In this document: piece after piece, positions 27,570 through 39,651 of the stretch | Layout of the letters: every line of letters begins with the position of its first letter | Position numbering within the stretch: the stretch's first letter is position 1 | From: CAVSUR01 sp963731285 | GTDB lineage: Bacteria > Actinomycetota > Actinomycetes > Streptosporangiales > Streptosporangiaceae | Reading direction: 5' to 3' | Assembly (NCBI GenBank): GCA_963731285.1 | Contig: CAVSUR010000017.1 | Span: forward strand, 1 to 64,000 | DNA: 64,000 nucleotides | The notes under the pieces: generated by a model | What the model was told of the DNA's origin: nothing | Seen by the model: the letters and a program-made list of their open reading frames with translations, nothing else | The model's database searches: none | Translations under genes and position numbers: made by a program

Positions 27570-27956
27570 TTAGTACCAGTCCTCGAAGATGTTCGTGCTC
27601 AGGGCGAGCAGTCCGCCCACCACGACCACGCCGACCGCCACCCAGAACAGCCACCAGGTCGGGCCGAAGACCAGCGCCAGCCCGCCGACGAGGAAGGCGG
27701 CCATGATGAGCGAGACCGCGACCCACGACACCGGCCGCCCGTGGAAGGCAGGGTGCGGCTGGTCTGCCTGGGCCTGAGCATGCTCGGCCGTGATCCGGTC
27801 CTGCCAGGTCTGGGGGTGTCCCTGACGGGCCTGGGCCGCGGCGCCGGCGGCCGTGCCGCTCGCGGCCTGGGCCGTGCCGCTCGCGGACAAGTCGGCGAGC
27901 AGGCCCGGCTGCTGCGCGGCTGCACCCGCGGCGCCTGGATCTGCCGGGTTCGCCAT
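27570..27956 (-). CDS. Small two-helix membrane protein
   Basis: 128 residues. An Ala/Gln-rich cytoplasmic N-terminus of about 55 residues, then HAQAQADQPHPAFHGRPVSW, then two transmembrane helices (WVAVSLIMAAFLVGGLALVF and WWLFWVAVGVVVVGGLLALS) and the end NIFEDWY. The HPAFHGRPVSWV junction and NIFEDWY tail recall a small membrane family found near secA in actinobacteria, though no function is known. The ATG at 27956 is the first start of the frame. Confidence 0.75.
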   Translation of the reverse strand: MANPADPGAAGAAAQQPGLLADLSASGTAQAASGTAAGAAAQARQGHPQTWQDRITAEHAQAQADQPHPAFHGRPVSWVAVSLIMAAFLVGGLALVFGPTWWLFWVAVGVVVVGGLLALSTNIFEDWY

Positions 27957-28230
27957 GCGCAGGCTCCTTTCCCTCAGCGTATGACCCTATCGAATATTGT
28001 GCTGGTGGACTCACGAGCGCGCCCAGCCGCCCCCGCCAAAGGCGGCGCGCTGGCAACCGGCTGATCACCGCGGCTCCGCTTAGCGGCGCATCTCGCCTAC
28101 CATGACTATGAGCATGGTGGTACCGGCCAGCAGCGCGCCCCAGGTCGGCCGCCTCGTCCCAGCATCCAGGCGAGGGCAGGCACCGAGCCCGGCCAGTTAG
28201 CCAGATGATCCGCGAGGAGCGTTATCCGAA

Positions 28231-31236
<3,006 letters not shown>

Positions 31237-31268
31237 CCGCCTGACGCGCCCGCCCGCAGCCGGCGGCC

Positions 31269-32141
31269 TCAGGCGGCTTCCACCGCCGTGCACAGCCAGC
31301 GCGGGGCGGCAGCCTGCGGTCCCCGGCCGGGAGCAGGCGGGGCGGCCCGCTCCAGCCGCACCGCCAGCACCCGCAACTGCGGGCCGAACCTGACCACGAT
31401 CGTCATCTCCACCACATCGGCCGCGGGCCGGGAGGCGATCACCCGTCGCAGCCTCGGCTGCCGGCCCGCCGTCAGCGTGGGCCCCAGCTGGCGAATGCGC
31501 TGGCGCGCCTGCACGGTGGTCCACGGGGTGATCTGGCGCGGCGGCCGTGACCCGGCGAGCGTCTCGGCCAGGATCTGCGCGAACTGCCCCGGCCAGTGAT
31601 CGGCACTGCCGGCCCGGCTGCCCGCGCCCGCATCAGCCTTGCCGCCCGCCTCAGCCCGGCCATCCTGATCGGCTCCGCCGCCCGCATCGCCGGGGCTTGC
31701 GGTATCCGCTGCGCGGGCCAGCGCGCCCCCGGCGCCGGCAGGCGCCCGCTTGCGGGCAGTCTGGGCTGGCCGCCAGGCAGCGATCCGTCCCGCTGCCCCG
31801 GACTCATCGTCAAACGGCGGCGCTGCCGCCGGCACCATTTCTGGCCGGATCGTGCCGGCCGCCGCGTCCGCGCTTTCTGCCGCGTCCGCGCTGTCTGAGG
31901 CGTCTGCGCTATCAGCCGCAACTGCGCTCCCGGTCGCGTCGAGCACGGCCACTGCATCGGGCAGCGGGCGGCGCCGGGCCGCCCGGACGGGGCCCTGACG
32001 GCCCGGGCAGCCAGTCGGCACCGCGCGCCGGCGCCGCGCGGCCGGGCGGCGTGAGGCTGCCGGGAGGCGGCATCCTGTCACCCGTGCCCGTGTCGCCGGG
32101 GCAATGGTCACGGGCGGAGGTATCTGGCACGCGCGGATCAT
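31269..32141 (-). CDS. Rv3235-family protein
   Basis: The C-terminal ~110 residues carry the family pattern: FAQILAETLAGSRPPRQITP, WTTVQARQRIRQLGPTL, VVEMTIVVRFGPQLRVLAVR and the final WLCTAVEAA. The N-terminal ~180 residues are Arg/Ala low complexity, including a short ADSADASDSADAAESADA run. The real start is therefore uncertain and could lie anywhere in that part. Convergent with secA, as in mycobacteria where Rv3235 lies near secA1. Function unknown. Confidence 0.7.
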   Translation of the reverse strand: MIRACQIPPPVTIAPATRARVTGCRLPAASRRPAARRRRAVPTGCPGRQGPVRAARRRPLPDAVAVLDATGSAVAADSADASDSADAAESADAAAGTIRPEMVPAAAPPFDDESGAAGRIAAWRPAQTARKRAPAGAGGALARAADTASPGDAGGGADQDGRAEAGGKADAGAGSRAGSADHWPGQFAQILAETLAGSRPPRQITPWTTVQARQRIRQLGPTLTAGRQPRLRRVIASRPAADVVEMTIVVRFGPQLRVLAVRLERAAPPAPGRGPQAAAPRWLCTAVEAA

Positions 32142-32552
32142 CCGTCATGCCAGAGTTTGTACCGGTCCCCGCCGACAATTCGGCCTCCTGGCCCGCAGCC
32201 TGCAGGTCAGCAGCGCAAGCGCGGATATGCGCCCGGCCTAAGCGGCACGGGCGGGACGCGCTGGCCGCTGGCCGAAAGTGGCAGGCTGCCATTGTCCTGG
32301 CCGAAGGCCCGGATCGCCCGCGTGGACCGGCTGGCAGTCCCTCTGGGAGACCGTCGGGCTGTCGTGATAGCGGCTGCGCTAGGCCGAATCCGCGAAATAC
32401 GCAGAAATACCGTGGCCGCCATGGCGTGGCGCAACATCAGATGAACCGGTTAACGCCACAATAAGCCCGTCTGCGGGCGCCAGCCGTTAGCTGACTGCGT
32501 GTCGGGACACCGTAATGGGCTTGACCACGCTGGCGGTAAGGATGAAAACCTA
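32142..32552. other. Divergent intergenic region
   Basis: The gap between the Rv3235-family gene and the secreted protein gene holds no recognisable gene. A less G+C-rich patch around 32,365-32,470 (for example TACGCAGAAATACCG and CGGTTAACGCCACAATAAG) is the likely promoter area. AAGGA at 32538-32542 is the probable ribosome-binding site for the next gene. Confidence 0.45.
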
Positions 32553-34748
32553 ATGGGCCTGAAGGCACCCGACCAAAGCGCGAAAGCGGACTCGGCCCGC
32601 GCCGCGGGGCAGCAGAATGTCCCGGCAATTGCCGCGGGCCGTGCCGCCGCTGGGCGGCCTGCTCAGGGCCAGGCTGTCCCGCGCCAGGCTGCCCGGGGCC
32701 GGGCTGCCCTGGCCCGGGCTGCTGCTGGCCAGGCCGGCCGTCGGCCTTCTTACCCCGTGCGGGCGGCGTGCCTGGCGGCAGCCATCGTGGCGGCAGCGGT
32801 GCTGGGCGCGGCCGGCCCTGCCGCCGCGCAGCCAGCGCGCACCGGCCTTGCCGCAGGCGGAGCGGGGACCTGCGCGCCCCGGCAGCTGCGAGTCACGGTT
32901 CCGGCGGCCATCCCCGGCGATCCGTCCGAGGGCATGGGCAACCGAGCCTGGAACATCCTGCTGCGCCACGTCGCCGGGCCGGCCTGCTCGGTCACCGGGT
33001 GGCCGCGGATCACCGCGCTCCGCGCCACCGGACGACCGCTATCCGTCCGGTTCACGGACGTGACGTTCAGCAATCTCGGCCCGGCGCCGCGGCAGCGGAT
33101 CGTGCTGAGCCCGGGCCAGAGCGCGGTAGCGACCGTGACCGGCGCGGCCGCCACGCCAGGCTGCGTCACCAGCTGGCGGCTCCGGCTGACCCTGCCCGCC
33201 GGCGGTGCGCCGATAACCGTGAGCGAGCCGGCCGGGCCTTTCCTGCCCTGCCTGGGCGGTCAGCTGCGGCTGTCTCCGGTGCAGCGCGAGCGCACGCTGC
33301 GCCGCGCCATCGCGGCGCTGACCAAGCCCGGTTCCCCGGCGCGGGCTCACACCGACCTGGCGAAGGCGGGCGCCCACCCGGTCGTGTGCCGGCTAGCCGC
33401 ACTGCGGGTCTCGGTCGCATCAGTGGCCCGCAGCGGCAGTTCCTCGCTGGTCGTGCTCAGGCTGCGCACCACCAGCGGCGCCTGCGTGCTGCCCGAAGCC
33501 TGGCCGACGGTCCGCCTGCTGGCGTCGGGGGGTGCGCGCCCGGTCGCCAAGGCAATGCCGGCCGCTGGCGCGTTTGGCGCCGCGGCGCTGGCGCTGACCA
33601 GCTACGCCCGCGGCCATGGCCAGGTGACGGCGCTGGCCTTGCGCAAGGGAACCCCGGTCGCGGTTCCGGTGCTGCTGCCGGGGGGCGGTCCGGCCGGATG
33701 CGCCCGGGCCCGGTCGGCGACAATTTATCCGTCGGTGCTGGCCCTGGGCTCGGGCGTGACGGTCGGGCTGCCAGGATCGCTGAGCCTGTGCGGGATGCCG
33801 CGGGTCCTGCCCTTCGTCCGGGCCCGGCATGAGGCTCAGGCGATGCGCTCCTGGGCCTTGGGGCGGACCGGGACCCAGCAGCCGAACCGGGCCCCGGGCG
33901 GCTGGGGCGGCTGGTGGAAGGGCACTGACAGCGCCTATCCATTCGCGTGCGGTACCAGGGCGCCGTACCGCGAGCCGCGCGGCGACTGCAGTAACGGCAC
34001 GGCCGGCTACTACGGCGCCTACATCGGGGAGGTCGGGTCGTTCCAGCGGTGGCAGGGCTGCGGCACCGGGCTGAACTGGCTGCAGGGCAACTATTACGCC
34101 GCCCAGGCCACCGCGGCCAGCAACCACGGCCTTGGGGCTGCGGCCTACTGGTTCGCGGCCGGCCCGGGCCGGGACCCGCACTACAACGGCACCACCGCCG
34201 AGGCCGCTAGGTGGGGTACCAGGCAGGCCCTGCGGGTGACCCGGGTCGATCTCGGCCTCGGTTACGACTTCCCGTACGTTTTCATGGATATCGAGAACAA
34301 CGGCGCGCCGCCGGACGAGAACGGGTGGAACACCATCTGGAACGGGCCCTGCGGCGGCAGCATCCGGGGCGGTTTCATCTCCCCGGCCGTGGACCGGGCT
34401 ACCGAGCAGGCATTTTCTTCCTACATATACCGCAATACCAGCTACTACGCCGGTGTCTACAGCGCCGGCGTCCAGGGCTATGGTTCCTGGGGCGGAATAT
34501 TCGGCGGCGGCAATCTTTCCGGCGCCTCCGAATGGACGTTCGCTAACGAGTCGGCCTCGGTCTCCACCTTCCCGAGGAGGTTCTCGGTTCCGGGCGCGAA
34601 GGCGGAATTCTTCTCCAACGAGGTCTTCGGCTGTGACCTGGTGTGGCAGTGGTCAGGCGGGAACGGCGTGCTGAACCGCTTCGGTGGCGACCTTGACCAG
34701 ATTGACGCCAATCACGTGGGGCTGTGCCCGGGGGACGGCCCGAAGTGA
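32553..34748 (+). CDS. Secreted protein with two DUF4232-like domains and a GH25-like C-terminal domain
   Basis: From ATG 32553 (AAGGA ten bases upstream) a ~65-residue Ala/Gln/Arg-rich leader precedes a signal-like helix (VRAACLAAAIVAAAVLGAAG, then PAAAQPA). Two DUF4232-like beta domains follow (each with paired Cys and GQSAVATV or GTPVAVPVLLPG-type strands). The last ~270 residues resemble a glycoside hydrolase TIM barrel of the GH25/DUF1906 kind: GWWKGTDSAYPFACGTRAPY, AYWFAAGPGRDP, YVFMDIENNGAPPDENGW (acidic DxE), YYAGVYSAGVQGYGSWGGIF and LVWQWSGG...DLDQIDANH. It probably acts on the cell wall outside the cell. The length of leader before the hydrophobic stretch is unusual. Confidence 0.7.
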   Translation: MGLKAPDQSAKADSARAAGQQNVPAIAAGRAAAGRPAQGQAVPRQAARGRAALARAAAGQAGRRPSYPVRAACLAAAIVAAAVLGAAGPAAAQPARTGLAAGGAGTCAPRQLRVTVPAAIPGDPSEGMGNRAWNILLRHVAGPACSVTGWPRITALRATGRPLSVRFTDVTFSNLGPAPRQRIVLSPGQSAVATVTGAAATPGCVTSWRLRLTLPAGGAPITVSEPAGPFLPCLGGQLRLSPVQRERTLRRAIAALTKPGSPARAHTDLAKAGAHPVVCRLAALRVSVASVARSGSSSLVVLRLRTTSGACVLPEAWPTVRLLASGGARPVAKAMPAAGAFGAAALALTSYARGHGQVTALALRKGTPVAVPVLLPGGGPAGCARARSATIYPSVLALGSGVTVGLPGSLSLCGMPRVLPFVRARHEAQAMRSWALGRTGTQQPNRAPGGWGGWWKGTDSAYPFACGTRAPYREPRGDCSNGTAGYYGAYIGEVGSFQRWQGCGTGLNWLQGNYYAAQATAASNHGLGAAAYWFAAGPGRDPHYNGTTAEAARWGTRQALRVTRVDLGLGYDFPYVFMDIENNGAPPDENGWNTIWNGPCGGSIRGGFISPAVDRATEQAFSSYIYRNTSYYAGVYSAGVQGYGSWGGIFGGGNLSGASEWTFANESASVSTFPRRFSVPGAKAEFFSNEVFGCDLVWQWSGGNGVLNRFGGDLDQIDANHVGLCPGDGPK

Positions 34749-35342
34749 ACCAGTGACCGCAGGCCGGGATAAGCCCGGCGACACCGCGATCGTGTCGTCC
34801 GCGCAGATCCGCAAGTGGGCGGGCGAGGGGAGCACCGTCACCGGCCCGGGAGCCCGCGGTGGCGTGACCGCCCACGAGACCGTGGCGCAGCGGGCCGCGC
34901 CGGCGGGCGCGCTGATCAGCAGCGAGGCGGCTGCGCTCGCGCCGGGCCGCAGGGCGACCCTGGTGCGCGCGATGGCCCACGCGCCGGCGGCCGACAGATC
35001 GCGAACGGCCACCGCGGTCCGCACGGTCGCTGGCCCGCGGATGGCGAGCCCGGGCCAGCCGTCCAGCGTGCAGGTCCTCGCGCCGGCGTTGCGGAAGAAG
35101 ATCGTGGTGACGGTCCCCGGCATCGTGCCGGCCTGGGACGTCAGGCCCGTGACGCGCAGCGCGTACCCCGGGCACGGCCGGGCTGGGTCCGCCCGCCGGC
35201 AGGCGGGCGACGGGGAAGCGGAGTGAGACGAGACGGCCGTGCCCGGCGTGGTTTGCGGCTGGCCCAGGGCGCCGCATCCGGCGCATGCGGCGATGACCAG
35301 CACGTCGGCCAGGCAGATCAGGCAGGCGGACATCCGGCGCAT
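34653..35342 (-). CDS. DUF4232 lipoprotein
   Basis: Starts MRRMSACLICLADVLVIAAC, with a lipobox (IAAC) and Cys at position 20, then a Ser/Pro linker. The DUF4232 domain reads TTIFFRNAGARTCTLDGWPG, LRPGASAAASLLISAP and HLRICADDTIAVSPG. Its last ~30 residues after SPGLSRP lie antisense to the end of the preceding secreted-protein gene (95-base convergent overlap) and are not family-like, so an indel may have removed the usual stop. The neighbouring gene carries the same domain type. Confidence 0.65.
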   Translation of the reverse strand: MRRMSACLICLADVLVIAACAGCGALGQPQTTPGTAVSSHSASPSPACRRADPARPCPGYALRVTGLTSQAGTMPGTVTTIFFRNAGARTCTLDGWPGLAIRGPATVRTAVAVRDLSAAGAWAIARTRVALRPGASAAASLLISAPAGAARCATVSWAVTPPRAPGPVTVLPSPAHLRICADDTIAVSPGLSRPAVTGSLRAVPRAQPHVIGVNLVKVATEAVQHAVPA

Positions 35343-35535
35343 GGTTCTTGGACGCGCCGCCGGGCCGAGCGGTTGCACCCGGATGCGGCAGCTTTGCGAT
35401 CAGATCCGGCGACTTCCGGGCTCTGGCGGGTACGCCAGCCCCGGCGCCGGGGCGCCAGGACAGCGGCGGAATGCGCGGCCCGGCCGGCTGGTTAGCGCCT
35501 GTGGACACGCGTACTGAACCCGTCAGGAGCTGACT

Positions 35536-36714
35536 GTGTCATTGCCACCGCTGGTCGAGCCGGCCGCCGAGCTGAGCGTCGACGAGGTCAGGCGCTACTC
35601 GCGCCACCTGATCATCCCGGAGATCGGGATGACGGGGCAGAAGCGGCTGAAGAACGCCAAGGTGCTGGTGGTGGGCGCGGGCGGGCTCGGCTCGCCGGCG
35701 CTGCTATACCTGGCCGCGGCGGGCGTGGGCACACTCGGCGTGATCGACTTTGACGTGGTCGAGGAGTCCAACCTGCAGCGGCAGATCATCCACGGCCAGT
35801 CCGATGTGGGCCGCCCCAAGGCCGAGTCGGCGCGCGACTCCATCTCGGAAGTCAACCCCTACGTCGCCGTGGTGACGCACACCGAGCATCTGGACTCCGG
35901 CAACGCGCTGCGCATTTTTGCCGGCTATGACCTGATCGTCGACGGCACCGACAATTTTGCCACCCGCTATCTGGTCAACGATGCCTGCGTGCTGCTGGGC
36001 AAGCCCTACGTGTGGGGCTCGATCTTCCGCTTCGACGGGCAGGCGAGCGTGTTCTGGGCCGAATACGGCCCCTGCTACCGTTGCCTGTACCCCGAACCGC
36101 CGCCGCCGGGCATGGTGCCGTCGTGCGCCGAGGGCGGCGTGCTGGGCGTCCTGTGTGCCTCGATCGGATCGATACAGGTCAACGAGGCAATCAAGATCAT
36201 TACCGGCGTGGGCGAGCCGCTGGCCGGGCGGCTGATGATCTACGATGCGCTGGAGATGAGCTACCGCTCGCTACAGGTCCGCAAGGACCCCGAGTGCCCG
36301 ATCTGCGGCAAGAACCCCACCATCACCGAGCTGATCGACTACGAGGAGTTCTGCGGCACCGTGTCGGCCGACGCGCAGCGGGCGGCCTCCGGCTCGACGA
36401 TCACCGCGACCGAGCTGAAGCGCATGCTCGACTCCGGCGACAACATCTTCCTGGTCGACGTCCGGGAGCCGAACGAGTACGAGATCGTCTCGATCCCCGG
36501 TGCCACGCTGATTCCCAAGGACAAATTCCTTACCGGCGAGGCTCTCTCGGCGCTGCCGCAGGACAAGCGGATCGTGCTGCACTGCAAGAGCGGCGCCCGC
36601 AGCGCGGAGTGCCTCGCGGTGGTGAAGGACGCGGGCTTCTCCGACGCGGTCCATGTCGGCGGCGGCGTGCTCGCCTGGATCAGTCAGGTAGATCCCTCCC
36701 TGCCCGCGTACTGA
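35536..36714 (+). CDS. moeZ: Adenylyltransferase/sulfurtransferase MoeZ
   Basis: Activates the C-terminal Gly-Gly of small sulfur-carrier proteins (molybdopterin synthase small subunit, CysO, thiosulfonate carriers) and transfers sulfur. The ThiF/MoeB domain reads RYSRHLIIPEIGMTGQKRL, VVGAGGLGSPALLYLAAAGV, ESNLQRQIIHG and GTDNFATRYLVND; zinc cysteines are in CYRCLYPEPP and CPICG. The rhodanese domain has LVDVREPNEYEI and the active Cys in LHCKSGARSAECL. 392 residues, GTG start at 35536. The position near adnAB matches mycobacterial Rv3206c. Confidence 0.95.
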   Translation: MSLPPLVEPAAELSVDEVRRYSRHLIIPEIGMTGQKRLKNAKVLVVGAGGLGSPALLYLAAAGVGTLGVIDFDVVEESNLQRQIIHGQSDVGRPKAESARDSISEVNPYVAVVTHTEHLDSGNALRIFAGYDLIVDGTDNFATRYLVNDACVLLGKPYVWGSIFRFDGQASVFWAEYGPCYRCLYPEPPPPGMVPSCAEGGVLGVLCASIGSIQVNEAIKIITGVGEPLAGRLMIYDALEMSYRSLQVRKDPECPICGKNPTITELIDYEEFCGTVSADAQRAASGSTITATELKRMLDSGDNIFLVDVREPNEYEIVSIPGATLIPKDKFLTGEALSALPQDKRIVLHCKSGARSAECLAVVKDAGFSDAVHVGGGVLAWISQVDPSLPAY

Positions 36715-36816
36715 GAGCGGCCGCGGCAGCGGATCGGCCGCGGGAGTCACGCCGCGCGGCCGCTGCCGGGCACCGGACGGGCTTGCCGACTGCCGGACAG
36801 GCCGTAACATTCCCGT

Positions 36817-37641
36817 GTGGCAGCGCAGCCGGGATGGCCCGGCGGTGACGGCGGCCTCCCCGCCTCCGACGACGCGGCGCACCCCCGGCATGCACCGGGA
36901 TGGCGCCGCGGGCTCACCGTGCTCGCGCTCTTGCTCGGGCTGTGCGGACTGGCCGTGGCCGCGGCCGGCGTGGTGAATCAGATCCTGCCGCGCCGCTTCA
37001 CGGCAGCTCAGCAGCGCCAGATCACGACCTGGGAAATCGCCCGCCGATGGCGCAGCACGCAGGCGGGCACGATGTTCCCGCCGCAGGTCAGTTACCGGCT
37101 CGCCGGAAGCGAGTTCCAGTCGTCCAGTCCAGTGCAGCTGACCGCAAGCCGGGTGGGGATCGCCCGCCAGTCATCATGCAGCGCGGCCGCCGATCCCGCC
37201 GCGGGACGGCTGCTGGCCCGGTACGGCTGCCCCGCCGTGCTGCGGGCCACCTACGTTGACGACACCGGCAGCCTGGTCGTGACCGTCGGCATCGCCCCGG
37301 TGCGCAATGCCGCCGCCGCGGCCGCCGCGGCCGCCGCCATGCCCGCCACGCTCCGGGCGGGGGCGCTGCGGCCCGGTCTGCTGCCGGTGCATTACACCGG
37401 CACGCTGGCGTCGAGGTTCGGTGCCGCGCAGCGCCAGCTCACGCTGGCGGTCAGCGCCGGGCCTTACGTGGTCATGGCCGCGGCCGGCTACACCGACGGC
37501 AGGCCCCGCGTGAAGCTCTCCTCTGACCCGTACATCGCCGACGAGATGAATAGCTTCACCGCCGGCGTGGCCAGAGCCATCAGCGCGCCGCTCGGCGCGC
37601 CGCCCGCCGTGCCGCGATGCCCGGGAGCGCCCGGATGCTGA
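36817..37641 (+). CDS. Membrane-anchored protein of unknown function, upstream of mycosin-like protease
   Basis: 274 residues from GTG 36817. A cytoplasmic N-terminus of ~30 residues and one transmembrane helix (LTVLALLLGLCGLAVAAAGV) precede an extracellular domain. That domain includes FPPQVSYRLAGSEFQSSSPV, CPAVLRATYVDDTGSLVVTV and an AAAAAAAAA run. Four cysteines outside the membrane could form disulfides. No family was recognised. Its last bases overlap the start of the S8 protease gene, so the two are likely co-translated and may work together. Confidence 0.65.
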   Translation: MAAQPGWPGGDGGLPASDDAAHPRHAPGWRRGLTVLALLLGLCGLAVAAAGVVNQILPRRFTAAQQRQITTWEIARRWRSTQAGTMFPPQVSYRLAGSEFQSSSPVQLTASRVGIARQSSCSAAADPAAGRLLARYGCPAVLRATYVDDTGSLVVTVGIAPVRNAAAAAAAAAAMPATLRAGALRPGLLPVHYTGTLASRFGAAQRQLTLAVSAGPYVVMAAAGYTDGRPRVKLSSDPYIADEMNSFTAGVARAISAPLGAPPAVPRCPGAPGC

Positions 37642-39344
37642 CCCGGAGCACCCCGCGCCCGCAGTCGGCGCGGGCCAGGCCGGCGCGCCGCCGGTCACAT
37701 CAGCGGGCCCGGCGGGGCGCGGCGGCCGCACTGGCCGTGACGCTGGCGGTCGCACTGCCGGCGCTGGCCGGGGCGGCCCCGGCGCGGGCCGACATCGTCC
37801 GCCAGGACCAGACGTGGGTGCTGGACGCGGTCGACGCGCCCGCCGCCTGGCAGATCAGCGAGGGTCAGGGCGTGACCGTCGCCGTCATCGACAGCGGCGT
37901 GTCCGCGGCGGCCAGCGACCTGACCAGCTCGGTGCTGCCCGGCCCGGACTACACGGGGGTAGGCACTCCGCCCAGCGATCCGAACTGGGGCATGCACGGG
38001 ACCTGGATGGCCTCGCTGATCGCCGGTCACGGGCACGGCGGCACGCCGGGAACCTCCCAGCCGAGCGGGATCCTCGGTACCGCGCCGAAGGCGAGGGTGC
38101 TGTCCATCCGGGTGATTACCGACCGGCAGGACCCCGGCTATACGGCCTACCAGAACGAGTCGCCGCGCCGCGGCCAGCGTGAGCTGGCCGCGGCCATCCG
38201 GTACGCGGTCGCTCATCACGCGGGCGTCATCAGCATGTCGCTGGGATACGACATGGCCAGCCGCCCGGTGCGCACGGCCCTGCAGTACGCGGTGAGCAAC
38301 AACGTCGTGGTGGTCGCGTCCGCCGGCAACTCCGGAGAGCTGGCCCAGACCCGCCGTGACGGCCACGCGCCATACTCGTTCCCGGCCAGCTATCCGGGGG
38401 TGCTCAGCGTCGGTGCGGTCAACCGCTATGGCCAGCCCGCCTCGTTCTCCAGCGGCAACATCTCCGTGGAGGTCGTCGCGCCCGGCGTGAAGGTGCCGGC
38501 TGAGGGCCGGGGCAACCAGTACTGGCTGGTGAGCGGCACCAGCCCAGCCTGCGCGCTGACCGCGGGGATCGCCGCCCTGATCAGGTCCCGCTTCCCGGCC
38601 CTGTCCCCGGCCCTGGTCCGGATGGCCATCATGACCAGCACCCAGAGCCGGCCGCCGGCCGGATACGACGCGGAGGTCGGGTTCGGTACCGTCGACGCCG
38701 CGGCCGCGCTGCAGAAGGCGGCGGAACTCGACCGGCATGACGTGACGGCCGTCACGCGTACGGGCGGCAGCGCAGGCGGCCCCGCATCGGCGCGTAGCGT
38801 CGCGGTCACCCAGCACTTCGGCGGCGGCCCGGGCGCAGTCCCGCCGGTCCCGGTCGGCCCGCGGGGGATCGGCCCGCTGCTCCTGCTGCTCCTGCTGGGG
38901 GCCGGGTGCCTGGCCATCGTCGCCCTGGCGGCCTGGCGGCTGGTCACCGTCCGGCGTGCCCCGGCCGGCGGCCCGCCCGGATGGGCCAGTTCGGCCGGGC
39001 ACGGTCCTGGCGGCCACCGGCCAGGCGGCCACGGCCCTGGTCCGGCTGACCCGAGTGCCCCCGCCCCCGGTGCGCCCGGTTCCGGCGAGCCCGGTCCGGC
39101 TCGCCCGGGCCCGGCGCGCATAGTGCCGGCGGGTACGGCACCGGCGGGAACGGCACCGGCGGGAACGGCACCGGCGACTTCGGGGCGCTCAGCGGGACAC
39201 GCTTCCCGTGGCAGGCGCCAGCGCAGGCCGGCCGGCATGCGGCACCGGGTGACAAGCAGGACGACGCCGGCGAATGAGCCGGGTCTCCCGTTCCGCCCGC
39301 CGTCCAGCCATCGGCGCCGTCCCGGGCCAGGCCGGGCCGGGTGA
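37635..39344 (+). CDS. Mycosin-like S8 serine protease, membrane-anchored
   Basis: An exported subtilisin of the type VII secretion mycosin kind. Signal peptide (AALAVTLAVALPALAGAAPA, then ARADI), catalytic Asp in VAVIDSGVSA, His in GMHGTWMASLIAGHG, Asn in VVVASAGNSGE and Ser in SGTSPACALTAGIAALIR. A C-terminal transmembrane helix (GPLLLLLLLGAGCLAIVALA) is followed by a Pro/Gly-rich tail containing PAGTA repeats (about 39,121-39,175). ATG 37635 has GGGAG upstream; 37617 is also in frame. No ESX secretion genes (EccB-E, WXG100) are in the window. The tail overlaps the MGMT-like gene by 71 bases. Confidence 0.85.
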   Translation: MLTRSTPRPQSARARPARRRSHQRARRGAAAALAVTLAVALPALAGAAPARADIVRQDQTWVLDAVDAPAAWQISEGQGVTVAVIDSGVSAAASDLTSSVLPGPDYTGVGTPPSDPNWGMHGTWMASLIAGHGHGGTPGTSQPSGILGTAPKARVLSIRVITDRQDPGYTAYQNESPRRGQRELAAAIRYAVAHHAGVISMSLGYDMASRPVRTALQYAVSNNVVVVASAGNSGELAQTRRDGHAPYSFPASYPGVLSVGAVNRYGQPASFSSGNISVEVVAPGVKVPAEGRGNQYWLVSGTSPACALTAGIAALIRSRFPALSPALVRMAIMTSTQSRPPAGYDAEVGFGTVDAAAALQKAAELDRHDVTAVTRTGGSAGGPASARSVAVTQHFGGGPGAVPPVPVGPRGIGPLLLLLLLGAGCLAIVALAAWRLVTVRRAPAGGPPGWASSAGHGPGGHRPGGHGPGPADPSAPAPGAPGSGEPGPARPGPARIVPAGTAPAGTAPAGTAPATSGRSAGHASRGRRQRRPAGMRHRVTSRTTPANEPGLPFRPPSSHRRRPGPGRAG

Positions 39345-39651
39345 GTTTGACGGCCGGGTCCTGGACGTAGCCGAGGCCATCCCGCCTGGCCAGGTGATGT
39401 CCTACGGTGACATCGCGGATCACCTGGGCCAGTACGGTCCCCGGCGAGTGGGCCGGGTGATGGCGTTGTGGGGCGGCGGCGTGGCCTGGTGGCGCGTGGT
39501 GCACGCCGACGGGTCGCTGCTGGCCGGTCACGAGCGGGAGGCGCTGGCCCGCTACGCCGACGAGGGCACCCCGATGCGCCTGGGCACCGGCGGCCGCCCG
39601 GCCCGGGTCGACATGCGCCGCGCGCGCTGGCTCACGCCGCCATCAAGATGA
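39274..39651 (+). CDS. Alkyltransferase-like (MGMT-fold) protein
   Basis: 125 residues with the DNA-binding fold of O6-alkylguanine alkyltransferases: RVLDVAEAIPPGQVMSYGDI, ADHLGQYGPRRVGRVMALW and VVHADGSLLAGHEREALARY. The active-site Pro-Cys-His-Arg is AWWRVV here, so the acceptor cysteine is Trp. This is the ATL type, which flags alkylated bases for nucleotide excision repair rather than repairing them. Equivalent position to Rv3204 between moeZ and adnAB. It converges on and overlaps the EamA gene by about 20 bases. Confidence 0.85.
   Translation: MSRVSRSARRPAIGAVPGQAGPGEFDGRVLDVAEAIPPGQVMSYGDIADHLGQYGPRRVGRVMALWGGGVAWWRVVHADGSLLAGHEREALARYADEGTPMRLGTGGRPARVDMRRARWLTPPSR

Noticed and set aside
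34684..35226. Plus-strand open frame opposite the DUF4232 lipoprotein
   Set aside because: The minus strand has a signal peptide with lipobox and DUF4232 motifs; the plus-strand frame has none.
39121..39180. Short CRISPR-like or tandem DNA repeat
   Set aside because: The 15-base units (encoding PAGTA) lie inside the Pro/Gly tail of the S8 protease and have no spacers; it is a coding microsatellite.
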